This document shows positions 15,533 through 24,694 of a stretch of DNA of 29,717 nt, one piece after another. Position numbers and translations under genes: made by a program. This DNA comes from an uncultured Prevotella sp. (lineage in GTDB: Bacteria > Bacteroidota > Bacteroidia > Bacteroidales > Bacteroidaceae): contig CAKOVA010000025.1 of the NCBI GenBank assembly GCA_934120735.1, positions 1-29,717 on the forward strand, written 5' to 3'. Under the pieces are notes generated by a model. It saw only the letters and a list, made by a program, of their open reading frames with translations. It did no database searches and was not told the DNA's origin. Every line of letters starts with the position of its first letter. The stretch's first letter is position 1.

Positions 15533-15871
15533 ATGGATTACAAAAAGTCAAACGCACCCGTCAACACGACTACCCGCAACATCATGGATTTGTGTGAAGA
15601 GACGGGAAACATCTATGAAAGTGTGGCAATCATTGCGAAGCGTTCTAATCAGATTGCAGCAGAGATTAAACAGGATTTGAATAAAAAATTGACAGAGTTC
15701 GCTTCTTACAACGACTCTTTGGAAGAGGTGTTTGAGAATCGCGAACAAATAGAAATTTCGCGTTATTACGAGAAGTTGCCCAAACCTACTTTGCTGGCAA
15801 CACAGGAATTTATAGAAGGTAATGTTTATTACCGTGATCCTTCTTTGGATAATAACGACAGTCAGGCATGA
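15533..15871 (+). CDS. rpoZ: RNA polymerase omega subunit, Bacteroidetes type
   Basis: The product is 112 residues. The core IYESVAIIAKRSNQIAAEIK (27-46) corresponds to the omega/Rpb6 helix that binds the C-terminal tail of beta-prime and helps assemble RNA polymerase. N- and C-terminal extensions (NTTTRNIMDLCEETGN; LPKPTLLATQEFIEGNVYYR) are those I know from Bacteroidetes omega proteins, which are often annotated only as Rpb6-family or hypothetical. The start ATG 15533 is preceded by an A-rich stretch (ATTTATAAAAA), common for this phylum. The stop TGA overlaps the ATG of the next gene (ATGA, 15868-15871), so translation is coupled with the DUF4293 membrane protein. Confidence 0.85.
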   Translation: MDYKKSNAPVNTTTRNIMDLCEETGNIYESVAIIAKRSNQIAAEIKQDLNKKLTEFASYNDSLEEVFENREQIEISRYYEKLPKPTLLATQEFIEGNVYYRDPSLDNNDSQA

Positions 15872-16323
15872 TTCAACGAAAGCAAACGCTGTACCTGCTA
15901 TTGGCTCTAATAGTGACGGTGGTATGTCTGTGCATGCCTGTCGCCATGCTCGAACCACAAGGAATGGGGCTGTCTACGCTGATTTACAATATAGGAACAG
16001 TAGTACCCGATCAAGGAATCAATTTCAGCAACTGGCCTCTTTTCGCCCTGTTGGTAGTGACTATCCCTTTAGAAGCCTGTGCTGTTTTTTTATACCGCAA
16101 ACGACTTTTGCAGGCTAAACTTTGCGTATGGAGCATAGTTTTCTGTCTGGCATGGTATGTTTATTATGCATTTGCCCTGCTGAATGGTTTTGGTCATGAG
16201 TATACCTTCCACCTTCAGTTTGCGGCATGTCTACCTTTGGTTGCCATTATCGCATTAGTTTTGGCGCGCCGGGGTATCATTCACGATGAAAAATTGGTGA
16301 GGTCTGCTGACCGAATCAGGTAA
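15868..16323 (+). CDS. DUF4293-family membrane protein
   Basis: This 151-residue protein has four predicted helices: about 8-26 (YLLLALIVTVVCLCMPVA), 57-75, 84-105 and 117-135. Its start MIQRKQTLYLLLA and its end with a charged VRSADRIR are typical of DUF4293 proteins, which in Bacteroidales follow rpoZ. No function is established. The start overlaps the rpoZ stop by four bases. A strong hairpin at 16379-16414 ends the operon. Confidence 0.85.
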   Translation: MIQRKQTLYLLLALIVTVVCLCMPVAMLEPQGMGLSTLIYNIGTVVPDQGINFSNWPLFALLVVTIPLEACAVFLYRKRLLQAKLCVWSIVFCLAWYVYYAFALLNGFGHEYTFHLQFAACLPLVAIIALVLARRGIIHDEKLVRSADRIR

Positions 16324-16378
16324 TATATTAGTTTAAATGTTGCTTTGGCAACAGGCCAAATAGCAAATAATCAAAGAG

Positions 16379-16414
16379 AATCGGCTGTATGGATTTAGAA
16401 TCATACAGCCGATT
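16379..16414 (+). terminator. Terminator of the bamD-rpoZ-DUF4293 operon
   Basis: Perfect 13-bp arms AATCGGCTGTATG (16379-16391) and CATACAGCCGATT (16402-16414) with a 10-base loop, followed by TCT and only a weak T-run. The remaining bases to 16691 (about 270) hold no credible gene, only the -7 box of the next gene. Confidence 0.75.
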
Positions 16415-16627
16415 TCTAGTTATTGAGCTTTGGAAGTGCAAGAATAGAAGGGAGATGCTTGGGGTGAATCTAAATTACGCACGTCGGCTTGAGATATGCT
16501 TGTTAGCAGGATTTCCAGTTGCACGTCAGATTGGCGGATATGAATCATCTGGTATGTCGTGTACGATAATTAACGCTCTTTGTGATTTTACAACACGGTA
16601 GGGACTGTATGTTCATCAACTTTTTAC

Positions 16628-16636
16628 TATTTTTGC
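16628..16636 (+). promoter_or_regulatory. -7 element of the alpha/beta-hydrolase gene
   Basis: TATTTTTGC matches TAnnTTTGC and lies 55 bases before ATG 16692. The -33 region is not clear. Confidence 0.45.
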
Positions 16637-16691
16637 TGATGAAGATTTCTATATGTTCTTTTCAAAGTCAATATCAATATCTAAACTAAAC

Positions 16692-17456
16692 ATGCGAAAA
16701 TATTTTTTCATGTTCCTCCTGTTCTTTAGTTCTCTTCATCTTAATGCGTTAGTGCTAAAGGACGGTGGTGAGTTGAAGGCTCAACGAAATGTCGTTGCCG
16801 ACAGCTATAACTTTTGGGTATACACCCCTGAGAATTATTCTAAAGAGAGCGCACCCGTGCCGTTGGTTATATTTCTTCATGGTGCTAGTCTATGTGGTAA
16901 CAACATGAACCGCGTGCGTCGGTATGGTGTGCTCGACGCCATTCAACGTGGTACGTCAGTGCCAGCGATGGTTGTGGCCCCACAAAATTCAGGTGGAGCG
17001 TGGAATCCAAAGAAACTAAATAAACTGTTAGAGTGGGTGATAGATAATTACCCCGTAGATTCCAACCGTGTTTATGTGCTTGGAATGAGTCTTGGCGGCT
17101 ATGGAACGATGGATTTTGTGGGTACGTATCCCGATAGAATTGCGGCTGCTCTGGCACTTTGTGGAGGGACTACCTTGGCTAATTTATCTGGATTGGGCGA
17201 ACTCCCGCTGTGGATTGTGCATGGCACTGCTGACCGAGATGTGAGAATTAGTGAATCTAAACGGGTGGTTAACAGTCTACATAAGTTAGGGAAGGACAAG
17301 TTGCTGAGTTTCGATTGGGTGAAAGGATGGGACCATGGTCGTCCTGTTCGACTATTCTATAAGCAGCAAACCTACGACTGGTTGTTATCTCATTCACTTG
17401 ATGACCAACCGAGAAAGTTGAACAAAACGTTTCCGATAACACGAAATATGCGGTGA
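16692..17456 (+). CDS. Secreted alpha/beta-hydrolase (esterase, dienelactone-hydrolase/PHB-depolymerase-like)
   Basis: The product is 254 residues. A signal peptide MRKYFFMFLLFFSSLHLNA sends it to the periplasm. The alpha/beta-hydrolase features are in order: oxyanion-region LVIFLHGASLCGN (59-70), nucleophile elbow GMSLGGYG (Ser133), the acid in HGTADRDV (Asp181 or Asp183), and GWDHGRP (His215). The layout resembles the predicted peptidases/acetyl-xylan esterases found in many Bacteroidetes. The substrate is unknown and no carbohydrate genes are adjacent. The frame is open from 16653, but the signal peptide fixes the start at ATG 16692. It converges on the helicase gene, with a strong hairpin between them. 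Confidence 0.83.
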   Translation: MRKYFFMFLLFFSSLHLNALVLKDGGELKAQRNVVADSYNFWVYTPENYSKESAPVPLVIFLHGASLCGNNMNRVRRYGVLDAIQRGTSVPAMVVAPQNSGGAWNPKKLNKLLEWVIDNYPVDSNRVYVLGMSLGGYGTMDFVGTYPDRIAAALALCGGTTLANLSGLGELPLWIVHGTADRDVRISESKRVVNSLHKLGKDKLLSFDWVKGWDHGRPVRLFYKQQTYDWLLSHSLDDQPRKLNKTFPITRNMR

Positions 17457-17501
17457 ATACAAGGTAGCTAACAAATCCTTTTCCATCAACGATGATAAAC
17501 A

Positions 17502-17540
17502 ATGAGAGGAGAATGTCAGCTTGATACATTCTCCTCTCAT
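17502..17540. terminator. Bidirectional terminator between the esterase and helicase genes
   Basis: Perfect 15-bp arms ATGAGAGGAGAATGT (17502-17516) and ACATTCTCCTCTCAT (17526-17540) with a 9-base loop. It lies between convergent genes. The T-rich tail (TTGTTT) is better on the minus strand, so it fits the helicase transcript, but it may stop both. Confidence 0.75.
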
Positions 17541-17612
17541 CTTCATCATCCTCTGTTCATCGTCACAATAGACGGTTTGAGGGATGGAATCTCTTGGGTG
17601 TCACCCATTCGT

Positions 17613-19289
17613 TTATTTCTTTCCGAGCGACTTGAGCCATTTTAGTGGTTTCTTGATGATGGCTGAAATGCCACTTTCTGGTTTGGCCTCGGTCTTTGCA
17701 GGCTCAAACTTTCTTCTGCCATTGTGTGGGTCTTCGCGTTGCGTTTTACGGTTGTTGTTGGGTTTTCTGCGACGCTTGTTCTTCGTATTGGCTTGCGGTT
17801 GCACCTGTTTGTCTCCAGTTTTGTTGTCAATCGCTTGTCGTTTGTCATTGCGTTGCTTGTTACGTTGCGTTCCAGCTCCATCAGTGTTGTTTTGCTGTTT
17901 ACGCCTATTATTGTTTCGTTTGTTACTCTTTTGGCGATTCTTTGCAGGCTGCTTATCCGCTGTCTTACTGCGTTCTTGCGTTTGTTTTTCGTTTGTTTGC
18001 TCACTTTCTGCATCCCTCTTCTTGGGGCGTTGCTCGTTTTTATTCCGACGCGGCTTGCGCTTGTGTGCCGTTTGGTCACGGTTTTTCCGGCGAACTGATT
18101 TGGCAGAAGAGCGTTTGCGCTGTGGCTTTCCATCGGCAGTATAGTCAGGTGCCTCGCCCAGCTCTTCAGGCAGTTCAACCTTTTCCACCTCTTTTTCAAG
18201 GAACTTTTCTATCTGCTGGAAGTAGTAGATGTCGTCTTTGCTAACCAACGTGATAGCTGCTCCGTCACGGTCTGCACGGGCTGTACGGCCAATGCGGTGT
18301 ACATAGTCCTCTGCGTCGTGAGGTACATCGTAATTGATGACCATGGCAATGTCGTCGATGTCAATGCCTCTTGACAAAATATCCGTGGCTACAAGCACGT
18401 CAATCTGTCCACTCTTGAATTGGAACATCACCTCGTCGCGCTGAGCCTGGTCCAAGTCGGAGTGCATCTCGCTACAGTTTATTTTCATACGCTTCAGCGC
18501 TTGGCTCACTTGCTTCACCTTTTGTTTGGCTCCACAGAAGATGATCACGCGCTTCAAGTCACCTTGTTTGAAGATATTCTTGATGATGCCCAGCTTCTGA
18601 GTCTCATGACAAACGTAGGCGGTCTGTTTGATTTTCTCGGCAGGTTTACTCACAGCCAGTTTCACCTCAACGGGATTTTTAAGCAATGTCCTGGCCAGTT
18701 CATTAATCTTGTCAGGCATTGTTGCCGAGAACATAATGGTCTGGCATGTTTTCGGCAAGCCCTTAGCAATGGTCATGATGTCTTCCGAAAAGCCCATGTC
18801 CAGCATGCGGTCGGCCTCATCCAACACGAAGAAGCTCACTTTGCTCAGGTCTACGTTGCCCAGATTTATGTGACTGATGAAGCGACCCGGCGTTGCAATC
18901 ACCACGTCGGCACCCATGCGGAGGCTTTTCAGTTCCTGGTCGTACCGGTTTCCGTCGTTCCCGCCATACACGGCCACGCTGCTTACGCCTTGCAGATAAT
19001 AGCCAAAACCCTGCATGGCCTGGTCTATTTGCTGGGCTAGTTCGCGCGTTGGCGACATAATGAGGCAGTTGATGGCGTCTTCTGGGTAGTTGCCACTGTC
19101 TATCTTGCTCATGATGGGCAGCAGATAAGCCGCCGTCTTTCCGGTTCCGGTCTGTGCTACACCCAGCACGTCACGTCCTTTAAGTATTTCGGGTATACAC
19201 TTTTCTTGTACGGGTGTGCAAGTGTCAAAGTGCATGTCGTATAATGCGTCTAATACATTATTGTTTAATTCTAATTCTTCAAACTTCAT
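17613..19289 (-). CDS. DEAD-box RNA helicase (RhlE/CsdA-like) with long basic tail
   Basis: The product is 558 residues. The ATP-dependent RNA helicase core (1-365) has a Q motif with F3 and Q28, motif I AQTGTGKT (45-52), PTRELAQQ (80-87), DEAD (157-160), SAT (188-190), ATDILSRGID (301-310) and HRIGRTAR (331-338). Residues about 385-540 are a low-complexity Lys/Arg/Asn/Gln tail that should bind RNA without sequence specificity. The chain ends in a conserved-looking amphipathic segment, SAIIKKPLKWLKSLGKK. Such tails are typical of cold-shock and ribosome-assembly helicases. The start ATG 19289 opens directly with the Q-motif region, as in relatives. It lies 131 bp downstream of the LptF/G-family gene on the same strand. 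Confidence 0.93.
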   Translation of the reverse strand: MKFEELELNNNVLDALYDMHFDTCTPVQEKCIPEILKGRDVLGVAQTGTGKTAAYLLPIMSKIDSGNYPEDAINCLIMSPTRELAQQIDQAMQGFGYYLQGVSSVAVYGGNDGNRYDQELKSLRMGADVVIATPGRFISHINLGNVDLSKVSFFVLDEADRMLDMGFSEDIMTIAKGLPKTCQTIMFSATMPDKINELARTLLKNPVEVKLAVSKPAEKIKQTAYVCHETQKLGIIKNIFKQGDLKRVIIFCGAKQKVKQVSQALKRMKINCSEMHSDLDQAQRDEVMFQFKSGQIDVLVATDILSRGIDIDDIAMVINYDVPHDAEDYVHRIGRTARADRDGAAITLVSKDDIYYFQQIEKFLEKEVEKVELPEELGEAPDYTADGKPQRKRSSAKSVRRKNRDQTAHKRKPRRNKNEQRPKKRDAESEQTNEKQTQERSKTADKQPAKNRQKSNKRNNNRRKQQNNTDGAGTQRNKQRNDKRQAIDNKTGDKQVQPQANTKNKRRRKPNNNRKTQREDPHNGRRKFEPAKTEAKPESGISAIIKKPLKWLKSLGKK

Positions 19290-19420
19290 TTTTTCTGATT
19301 TTCAATTTGTCCTTTGTCATTCACATGATTCTTGGTGAATGCAAGACGGTTCATTTCTTTGTGTAGATTCGCCGTGCCAAGGGCTCATGTCGTGTTATCG
19401 ATCACTCACTTTTACCCTCA

Positions 19421-20653
19421 TCAATTCGGTGCCTTGCGATAACAGAAGTAGGCCACCATGGCAAAAATAATGTTCGGTATCCACGCGGCCAAGATGGGAG
19501 GTGCATTGGCATTGATGGCGAAGGTGGCCGAAACGGTTTGCAGCATGATGTACAAAGAGCTCAGTGCCAGCCCCAGACCGAGGTACAGTCCCATGCCTCC
19601 TTTTCGCTTCCTGGCCGACAGTGAAAAACCGATGATGGTGAGGATGAACGATGCAAACGACGAGGCGATGCGCTTATGGTACTCCACTTGGTACTGCACC
19701 ACGTTGCTCGATCCGCGGTCCACCTGCTTGGTGATGTAGTCTTTCAGTTCCGGACTGGTGAATGTCTCTTGCTGTCCCTTGGAGTACACTAGGTCGGTTG
19801 GCTCCATCTGGATGAGGGTGTCAAGGTCGGCTCCACTGGTAATGTGTTCACGAAGTCCTTTGAGTTGTCTGATTTTCCATCCAGTAACGTTCCAGTGATA
19901 CTTCGAGTCGGCAATGGTGTCGTACTGAATTTCCATCGCTGTCATGTGGCTTACCAGCTTCTTGTTCTCAAACTTGTCCAACGAGAAGCCATATCCGCGC
20001 TTGGTCTTGTTGTCATAGTGCTGAATGTAGGCAATGACACCTTTGCCCACTTGCAACTGAACGTTGTCGGCAGCTGTTCGTTTCTTGCTGTTTCGGTACA
20101 GGCTCTCAAAGTTTTGCCGTATCACGGTGCCGTGCGGAATGACGTAAGCACTGAGGTAATAAGACAGTGATGCGATGAGCACGCACGAGAGCATGTAGGG
20201 CCGCATCAGTCGCTTGAACGAGATACCCGATGCCAACATGGCGATAATCTCCGAGTTGCCGGCCAGCTTGGAGGTGAAGAAAATCACCGCGATGAACACG
20301 AACAGCGGACTGAACAGGTTGGAGTAATACGGGATGAAGTTGGCATAATAGTCGAAGATGATGGCTCTTGCCGGCGCATGGTATTCGGTAAACTTTGACA
20401 AGTTCTCGTTGAAGTCGAACACAATGGCGATGGCAATAATCAGTGCGATGGAGTAGATGTACGTTCCAATGAATTTCTTGATGATGTACCAGTCTATCCT
20501 TCGGATGTACTTGTTTGGGTTCAGAATACGCAAAAAGCTCAGTTTTCTGCCCAGCCATGCCATCCATGGGGTGAGCCATGCAAAGTGCCGTCTCATCCAT
20601 CTGCCTGCCTTGAGCAATCGCCGGTGTCGTCTGCGGGTCTTGAAACTCTTCAT
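19421..20653 (-). CDS. LptF/LptG-family (YjgP/YjgQ) permease
   Basis: LptF and LptG are the membrane subunits of the LptB2FG transporter that extracts lipopolysaccharide from the inner membrane. The 410-residue protein has the family layout: helix 1 (about 63-82), helices 2-3 around FIAVIFFTSKLAGNSEIIAMLASGIS (about 120-145, with the SEI..M.ASG motif), a large periplasmic domain (about 180-320) and three helices at the C-terminus (about 335-405). A basic N-terminal extension of some 50 residues (TRRRHRRLLK...) precedes RRIDWYIIKKF, where relatives usually start. ATG 20653 lies six bases after the tgt stop, which supports it, but a later start cannot be excluded. LptF or LptG cannot be told apart. 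It is co-directional with tgt and lon. Confidence 0.87.
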   Translation of the reverse strand: MKSFKTRRRHRRLLKAGRWMRRHFAWLTPWMAWLGRKLSFLRILNPNKYIRRIDWYIIKKFIGTYIYSIALIIAIAIVFDFNENLSKFTEYHAPARAIIFDYYANFIPYYSNLFSPLFVFIAVIFFTSKLAGNSEIIAMLASGISFKRLMRPYMLSCVLIASLSYYLSAYVIPHGTVIRQNFESLYRNSKKRTAADNVQLQVGKGVIAYIQHYDNKTKRGYGFSLDKFENKKLVSHMTAMEIQYDTIADSKYHWNVTGWKIRQLKGLREHITSGADLDTLIQMEPTDLVYSKGQQETFTSPELKDYITKQVDRGSSNVVQYQVEYHKRIASSFASFILTIIGFSLSARKRKGGMGLYLGLGLALSSLYIMLQTVSATFAINANAPPILAAWIPNIIFAMVAYFCYRKAPN

Positions 20654-20659
20654 CTCGTC

Positions 20660-21787
20660 TTAAATTCTTCGTCCTAACTGCTCGATGATGCCCCGCTTCC
20701 ACGTGCTGAAGTCGCCTTGCTGGATGTGCTGCCGCGCATCGGTCACCAACCTAAGATAGAAGGCCAGGTTGTGAATGGACGCTATCTGCAGTGCCAAATA
20801 CTCCTTCGCCTTAAACAAATGGTGCAGGTAGGCCTTGGTACAAAGCTGGTCGGTGTCGCATCCGTTGGGGTCAATGGGGGTGAAATCGTTTTCCCATTTC
20901 TTGTTGCGCATGTTCATGGTGCCCTCGTAGGTAAACAACATAGCGTTGCGTCCGTTGCGGGTAGGCATCACGCAGTCGAACATGTCGACGCCTCGCTCGA
21001 TGCCTTCAAGGATGTTCTGTGGCGTGCCCACGCCCATGAGGTAGCGCGGCTTATCTTTGGGCAGAATGGCGTTCACCACCTCAATCATCTCGTACATCAC
21101 CTCCGTGGGTTCGCCTACGGCCAGGCCACCAATGGCATTGCCGTCGGCTCCTTTGTCTGCAATGTATTTTGCCGACTCCTCTCTGAGATCCTTGTACGCC
21201 GCTCCCTGCACGATGGGGAAGAGGCACTGGTCGTAACCATACAGCGGTTGGGTCTCGTTGAACCGCTTGATGCAACGATCCAGCCAGCGGTGTGTCATGG
21301 CCAAACTTGTCTTGGCGTATTGGTAGTCACAGTCGCCGGGCGGGCATTCATCAAACGCCATCATGATGTCGGCGCCGATGATGCGCTCGGTGTCCATCAC
21401 GCTTTCGGGCGAAAAGAAATGCTTGGAACCATCAATGTGTGACCTAAATTCGCAACCTTCCTCACGAAGTTTGCGGATACCGGTGAGCGAGAACACTTGA
21501 AACCCTCCCGAGTCGGTTAGGATGGGGCGATCCCAGCCATTGAACTTATGCAGTCCTCCTGCGGCCTTCAGTATGTCCAGTCCCGGTCGAAGGTACAGGT
21601 GATACGTGTTGCCCAGAATGATTTGCGCATTGATTTGCTCTTTCAGTTCTCTGAAATGCACGGCTTTTACCGTTCCTGCCGTACCAACTGGCATGAAGAT
21701 AGGTGTCTTAATCTGCCCGTGCGCCGTGGTAATCAGGCCTGCCCGTGCGTCCGATGAAGGGTCTGTATGTTGCAGTTCAAATGTCAT
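20660..21787 (-). CDS. tgt: tRNA-guanine transglycosylase (Tgt)
   Basis: Tgt exchanges guanine-34 for preQ1 in tRNAs with GUN anticodons (Asp, Asn, His, Tyr) on the way to queuosine. The 375-residue protein has the substrate-binding DSGGFQVFSL (catalytic base Asp92), GGLAVGEP (220-227), MGVGTP (251-256) and DCVMPTRNGRN with nucleophile Asp271. The C-terminal zinc site appears altered. The usual CxCxxC...H is reduced to Cys310, with Asn and Asp at the other two aligned cysteine positions; Cys316 is off register and His339 is kept. The gene starts 12 bases after lon stops and ends six bases before the LptF/G-family gene, so the three very likely form one operon. Confidence 0.95.
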   Translation of the reverse strand: MTFELQHTDPSSDARAGLITTAHGQIKTPIFMPVGTAGTVKAVHFRELKEQINAQIILGNTYHLYLRPGLDILKAAGGLHKFNGWDRPILTDSGGFQVFSLTGIRKLREEGCEFRSHIDGSKHFFSPESVMDTERIIGADIMMAFDECPPGDCDYQYAKTSLAMTHRWLDRCIKRFNETQPLYGYDQCLFPIVQGAAYKDLREESAKYIADKGADGNAIGGLAVGEPTEVMYEMIEVVNAILPKDKPRYLMGVGTPQNILEGIERGVDMFDCVMPTRNGRNAMLFTYEGTMNMRNKKWENDFTPIDPNGCDTDQLCTKAYLHHLFKAKEYLALQIASIHNLAFYLRLVTDARQHIQQGDFSTWKRGIIEQLGRRI

Positions 21788-21799
21788 GTTACCCTCTTT

Positions 21800-24289
21800 T
21801 TACAGCAGAACGGTGTGCGGATCGCTGGCAGTCTTGTCGGGAACTTCCTGGATAGTCAGGTCCACGGGATGCTCCACGCGCTCGTTGGTCAGGGCAAAGT
21901 CCCATACCTGTTGCACGTTTTCCACATAGTGAAATTCTACACCTTTGAGGTATTTCTCCGGAATCTCGTCAATATCCTTCTTATTCTCCTTGCACATCAC
22001 GATGTCGGTGATGCCTGCGCGCTTGGCTGCCAGTATCTTCTCCTTGATGCCACCCACAGGCAGAACCTTGCCACGGAGGGTGATTTCACCCGTCATGGCC
22101 GTGTTCTTGCGCACCTTGCGCTGTGTGAGCGCCGAGGCAATGGATGTAGCGATGGTGATGCCAGCCGACGGACCGTCCTTCGGTGTGGCTCCTTCCGGCA
22201 CGTGGATGTGTATGTTCCACTGTTCAAACAGTCGGTAGTCAATGCCCAGAGCGTCCACATGTGCCTTGACATACTCAAGCGCAATCACGGCCGACTCTTT
22301 CATCACGTCGCCCAAGTTGCCTGTCAATGTCAGCTTGCCGGGCTTTCCTTTGCTCAGCGAGGTTTCGATGAAGAGAATCTCTCCGCCCACACTGGTCCAT
22401 GCCAAGCCTGTCACCACGCCGGCATAGTCGTTGCCTTGGTAGATGTCGCGATAGAAAGGCGGCTTGCCAAGCAGCGACTCCAGCTTCTCTGGCGTAATGT
22501 CCGTGTAGGTCAGCTCACCGTCCATGGCCTTGTTGAACGCCATCTTCCGCAGGGCCTTGTTCACTTGTTTCTCCAACTGTCGCACGCCACTTTCGCGGGT
22601 ATATTGCTCGATAATCTTCTCCAGTGATGCCTTGTTGAACTTGATTTTGGGTTCGTTGGCTTCCAATCCGGTGTTTTTGAGTTCCCTTGGCACCAGATGT
22701 CGCTTGGCAATCTCAATCTTTTCTTCCGTGATGTAGCCGCTCACCTCGATAATCTCCATGCGGTCCAGCAAGGGGCGGGGAATGGTGTTGAGGTCGTTGG
22801 CCGTGGCGATGAACATCACATGCGACAAGTCATAGTCAACGTCCAGGTAGTTGTCGTGGAAGGCGTTGTTCTGTTCGGGATCCAAAACCTCGAGCAGTGC
22901 CGAGGATGGGTCGCCGTTGATGGTGTTCTGCGTCACCTTGTCAATCTCATCGAGGATGAACACAGGGTTGGAAGAACCCGCCTTCTGCAAGCTCTTGATG
23001 ATGCGGCCGGGCATCGCGCCGATATACGTTCGGCGGTGTCCGCGTATCTCAGATTCGTCGTGGACGCCCCCTAACGAGATGCGCACATACTTGCGTTTCA
23101 TGGCTGAGGCGATGCTCTTTCCCAGACTGGTCTTGCCCACGCCCGGCGGACCGTACAGACACAGGATGGGCGACTTGAGGTTACCGCGCAATTGCAGCAC
23201 GGCCATGTATTCCAAAATACGTTCCTTCACTTTTTCCATGCCATAGTGGTCACGGTCCAAGGTGCGCTGCGCGCGCTTCAGGTTGAGATTATCAGCCGTG
23301 TATTCTCCCCAGGGAAGGTTGACCATGGTTTGCAGGTAATTCAGCTGTACGCTGTACTCCGGACTTTGTGGATTGTACATCTCCAGCTTCTCCAGCTCTT
23401 TGTAAAAGGTGTCGCGCACCTCGGTCGTCCATTTCTTTTTCTTGGCTTTCGCTTCCAAATCACGGCGTTCGGGCGAACCCTCGCCGTTGCCCAGTTCCTC
23501 TTTGATATTCTTGATTTGCTGTTGCAGGAAGTATTCGCGCTGCTGTTCATCAAGATCTTCGCGCGTTTTCGTGCGAATCTGTTTCTTCAGTTCCAGCAGC
23601 TGCATCTCCTTGTTCAGCACTTTCAGCGAAATCATGATGCGCTCGTTCATCGAGTTGGCCTCCAACATGCTCATCTTGTCCTCGTTGGTGAAGGGCATGT
23701 TGGTACACATGTAGTTGATGCTCAGAATGTTGTTCTGGATGTTGTTCAAGGCAAACTGTGCCTCGTCGGCGATATCATCGTTCTCTTTGATGTACTCGAT
23801 GGTTTGCTTGCGAAAGTCCTCTGCGGCCGTCTGGTATTCCTCATCGTTCGGCTCGGGCAATACTTCAGGGGCAATGGTCGTCAATCCCTGCAAGAAAGGT
23901 TTGGTCTTGGTGACCTTTTCCAGCTTACAGCGTCCCATCGCCTGAATAATGGCCGTGACGTTCTGTCCATGTCCCGGCATTTCCAGCACGCGCACCAGTC
24001 GGGCGTATACACCGTAAGTGTACAAGTCTTTCTGATGCGGTTCTTCTACGTCTGCATCTCTTTGGCAGAATATGGCGAATATGGTATTGGGGGCTTTCTT
24101 GGCTTTTTCAATCAGCTTCAGGCTGTTTTCGCGACCAATGAGAATGGGGCAGAGCACGCCGGGGAACATCACCATGTTGCGTGTTGCTAAGATAGGCACG
24201 TCGCCTTCTGTTTCTACATGAAAGAGATTCGAGATGTCTCCTTCGAAATCGGCAATCATCTGAATAGATGGATTGTTCTTTTTACTCAT
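21800..24289 (-). CDS. lon: ATP-dependent protease La (Lon)
   Basis: Lon unfolds and degrades damaged and short-lived regulatory proteins in the cytoplasm. The 829-residue product (numbered from ATG 24289) has the N-terminal LAN domain (about 30-230), a coiled-coil region with [15 protein letters not shown], the AAA module with Walker A GPPGVGKT (380-387) and Walker B FILDEID (444-450), and the protease domain with the Ser-Lys dyad: KDGPSAG (Ser708) and GGIKEK (Lys751). The frame extends upstream to 24316, but that part runs into the -7 box, so ATG 24289 (MSKKNNPS) is taken. It heads the lon-tgt-LptF/G-family cluster and is divergent from trmN6. I see no HrcA/CIRCE-type repeat upstream. Confidence 0.97.
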   Translation of the reverse strand: MSKKNNPSIQMIADFEGDISNLFHVETEGDVPILATRNMVMFPGVLCPILIGRENSLKLIEKAKKAPNTIFAIFCQRDADVEEPHQKDLYTYGVYARLVRVLEMPGHGQNVTAIIQAMGRCKLEKVTKTKPFLQGLTTIAPEVLPEPNDEEYQTAAEDFRKQTIEYIKENDDIADEAQFALNNIQNNILSINYMCTNMPFTNEDKMSMLEANSMNERIMISLKVLNKEMQLLELKKQIRTKTREDLDEQQREYFLQQQIKNIKEELGNGEGSPERRDLEAKAKKKKWTTEVRDTFYKELEKLEMYNPQSPEYSVQLNYLQTMVNLPWGEYTADNLNLKRAQRTLDRDHYGMEKVKERILEYMAVLQLRGNLKSPILCLYGPPGVGKTSLGKSIASAMKRKYVRISLGGVHDESEIRGHRRTYIGAMPGRIIKSLQKAGSSNPVFILDEIDKVTQNTINGDPSSALLEVLDPEQNNAFHDNYLDVDYDLSHVMFIATANDLNTIPRPLLDRMEIIEVSGYITEEKIEIAKRHLVPRELKNTGLEANEPKIKFNKASLEKIIEQYTRESGVRQLEKQVNKALRKMAFNKAMDGELTYTDITPEKLESLLGKPPFYRDIYQGNDYAGVVTGLAWTSVGGEILFIETSLSKGKPGKLTLTGNLGDVMKESAVIALEYVKAHVDALGIDYRLFEQWNIHIHVPEGATPKDGPSAGITIATSIASALTQRKVRKNTAMTGEITLRGKVLPVGGIKEKILAAKRAGITDIVMCKENKKDIDEIPEKYLKGVEFHYVENVQQVWDFALTNERVEHPVDLTIQEVPDKTASDPHTVLL

Positions 24290-24312
24290 ATTTGTCTTTT
24301 CGTTATCGGTGT

Positions 24313-24321
24313 GCAAAGTTA
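24313..24321 (-). promoter_or_regulatory. -7 element of lon
   Basis: TAACTTTGC on the minus strand fits the Bacteroidetes -7 box, giving a start near 24306 and a leader of about 17 bases. No TTTG is visible at the -33 distance. Confidence 0.5.
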
Positions 24322-24494
24322 CTACTTTTTATTGACATGAGGGTCTTTGCACCGCCACATTTTATATTACTCATGTATAATATGTGGTAAAAAGCAAATA
24401 TCATGCCAAGTCGTTAGCGGTAGCCCTTGCCATCCTGAATTGATGATGAGTTTGAGGGCGTTAAATCAAGCGCATAACATGAACTTTTCAATAG

Positions 24495-24573
24495 CATTGA
24501 GTTTGAACGGCAAACTCAATGGGATTGGGCATCAAAGTCAATGGGTTTGGACGGCAAAGTCAATGGGTTTGAA
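24495..24573. repeat. Hairpin plus three 22-bp tandem repeats in the lon/trmN6 spacer
   Basis: Units at 24508-24529, 24530-24551 and 24552-24573 share the pattern CAAAGTCAATGGGTTTG; the first has CAAACTCAATGGGATTG. They abut with no spacer and keep an exact 22-bp period. CATTGAGTTTG (24495-24505) is the perfect inverse of CAAACTCAATG (24511-24521), so a hairpin with a 5-base loop opens the array. The whole spacer (24290-24694) has no credible gene: 22 bp is not a multiple of three, and the open frame across it has no family-like sequence. Confidence 0.8.
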
Positions 24574-24682
24574 ATTCGTTTTGCAGGATATTGATAATCA
24601 ATGCGTTATCTAAATGGAAGGATTTGGGATTTTTGACGATGATTTCCAAACACGAGAACCTCTCATTTTCATCTTTTTTGTG

Positions 24683-24691
24683 TAAATTTGC
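24683..24691 (+). promoter_or_regulatory. -7 element immediately before trmN6
   Basis: TAAATTTGC ends three bases before the ATG at 24695. The transcription start would fall on or next to the start codon, implying a leaderless or almost leaderless mRNA. No clear -33 TTTG is seen. Confidence 0.45.
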
Positions 24692-24694
24692 AAC

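Noticed and set aside
16389..16601. Open frame of 70 codons after the DUF4293 gene
   Set aside because: Its first codons lie inside the perfect terminator hairpin 16379-16414 and the product has no recognisable features.
17584..18244. Several long plus-strand frames opposite the helicase tail
   Set aside because: They come from the repetitive Lys/Arg/Asn codons of the helicase read backwards, giving Cys/Leu/Phe-rich nonsense.
23192..24190. Plus-strand frame of 332 codons opposite lon
   Set aside because: Shadow of lon, one of the most clearly recognisable genes here; composition is typical of reverse-strand reading.
24508..24573. Possible CRISPR-like repeats
   Set aside because: The three units abut with no spacers and no cas gene is present; this is a simple tandem repeat.
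24347..24613. Open frame of 88 codons between lon and trmN6
   Set aside because: It runs through the 22-bp tandem repeats, whose period is not a multiple of three, and shows no domain, signal peptide or conserved start.
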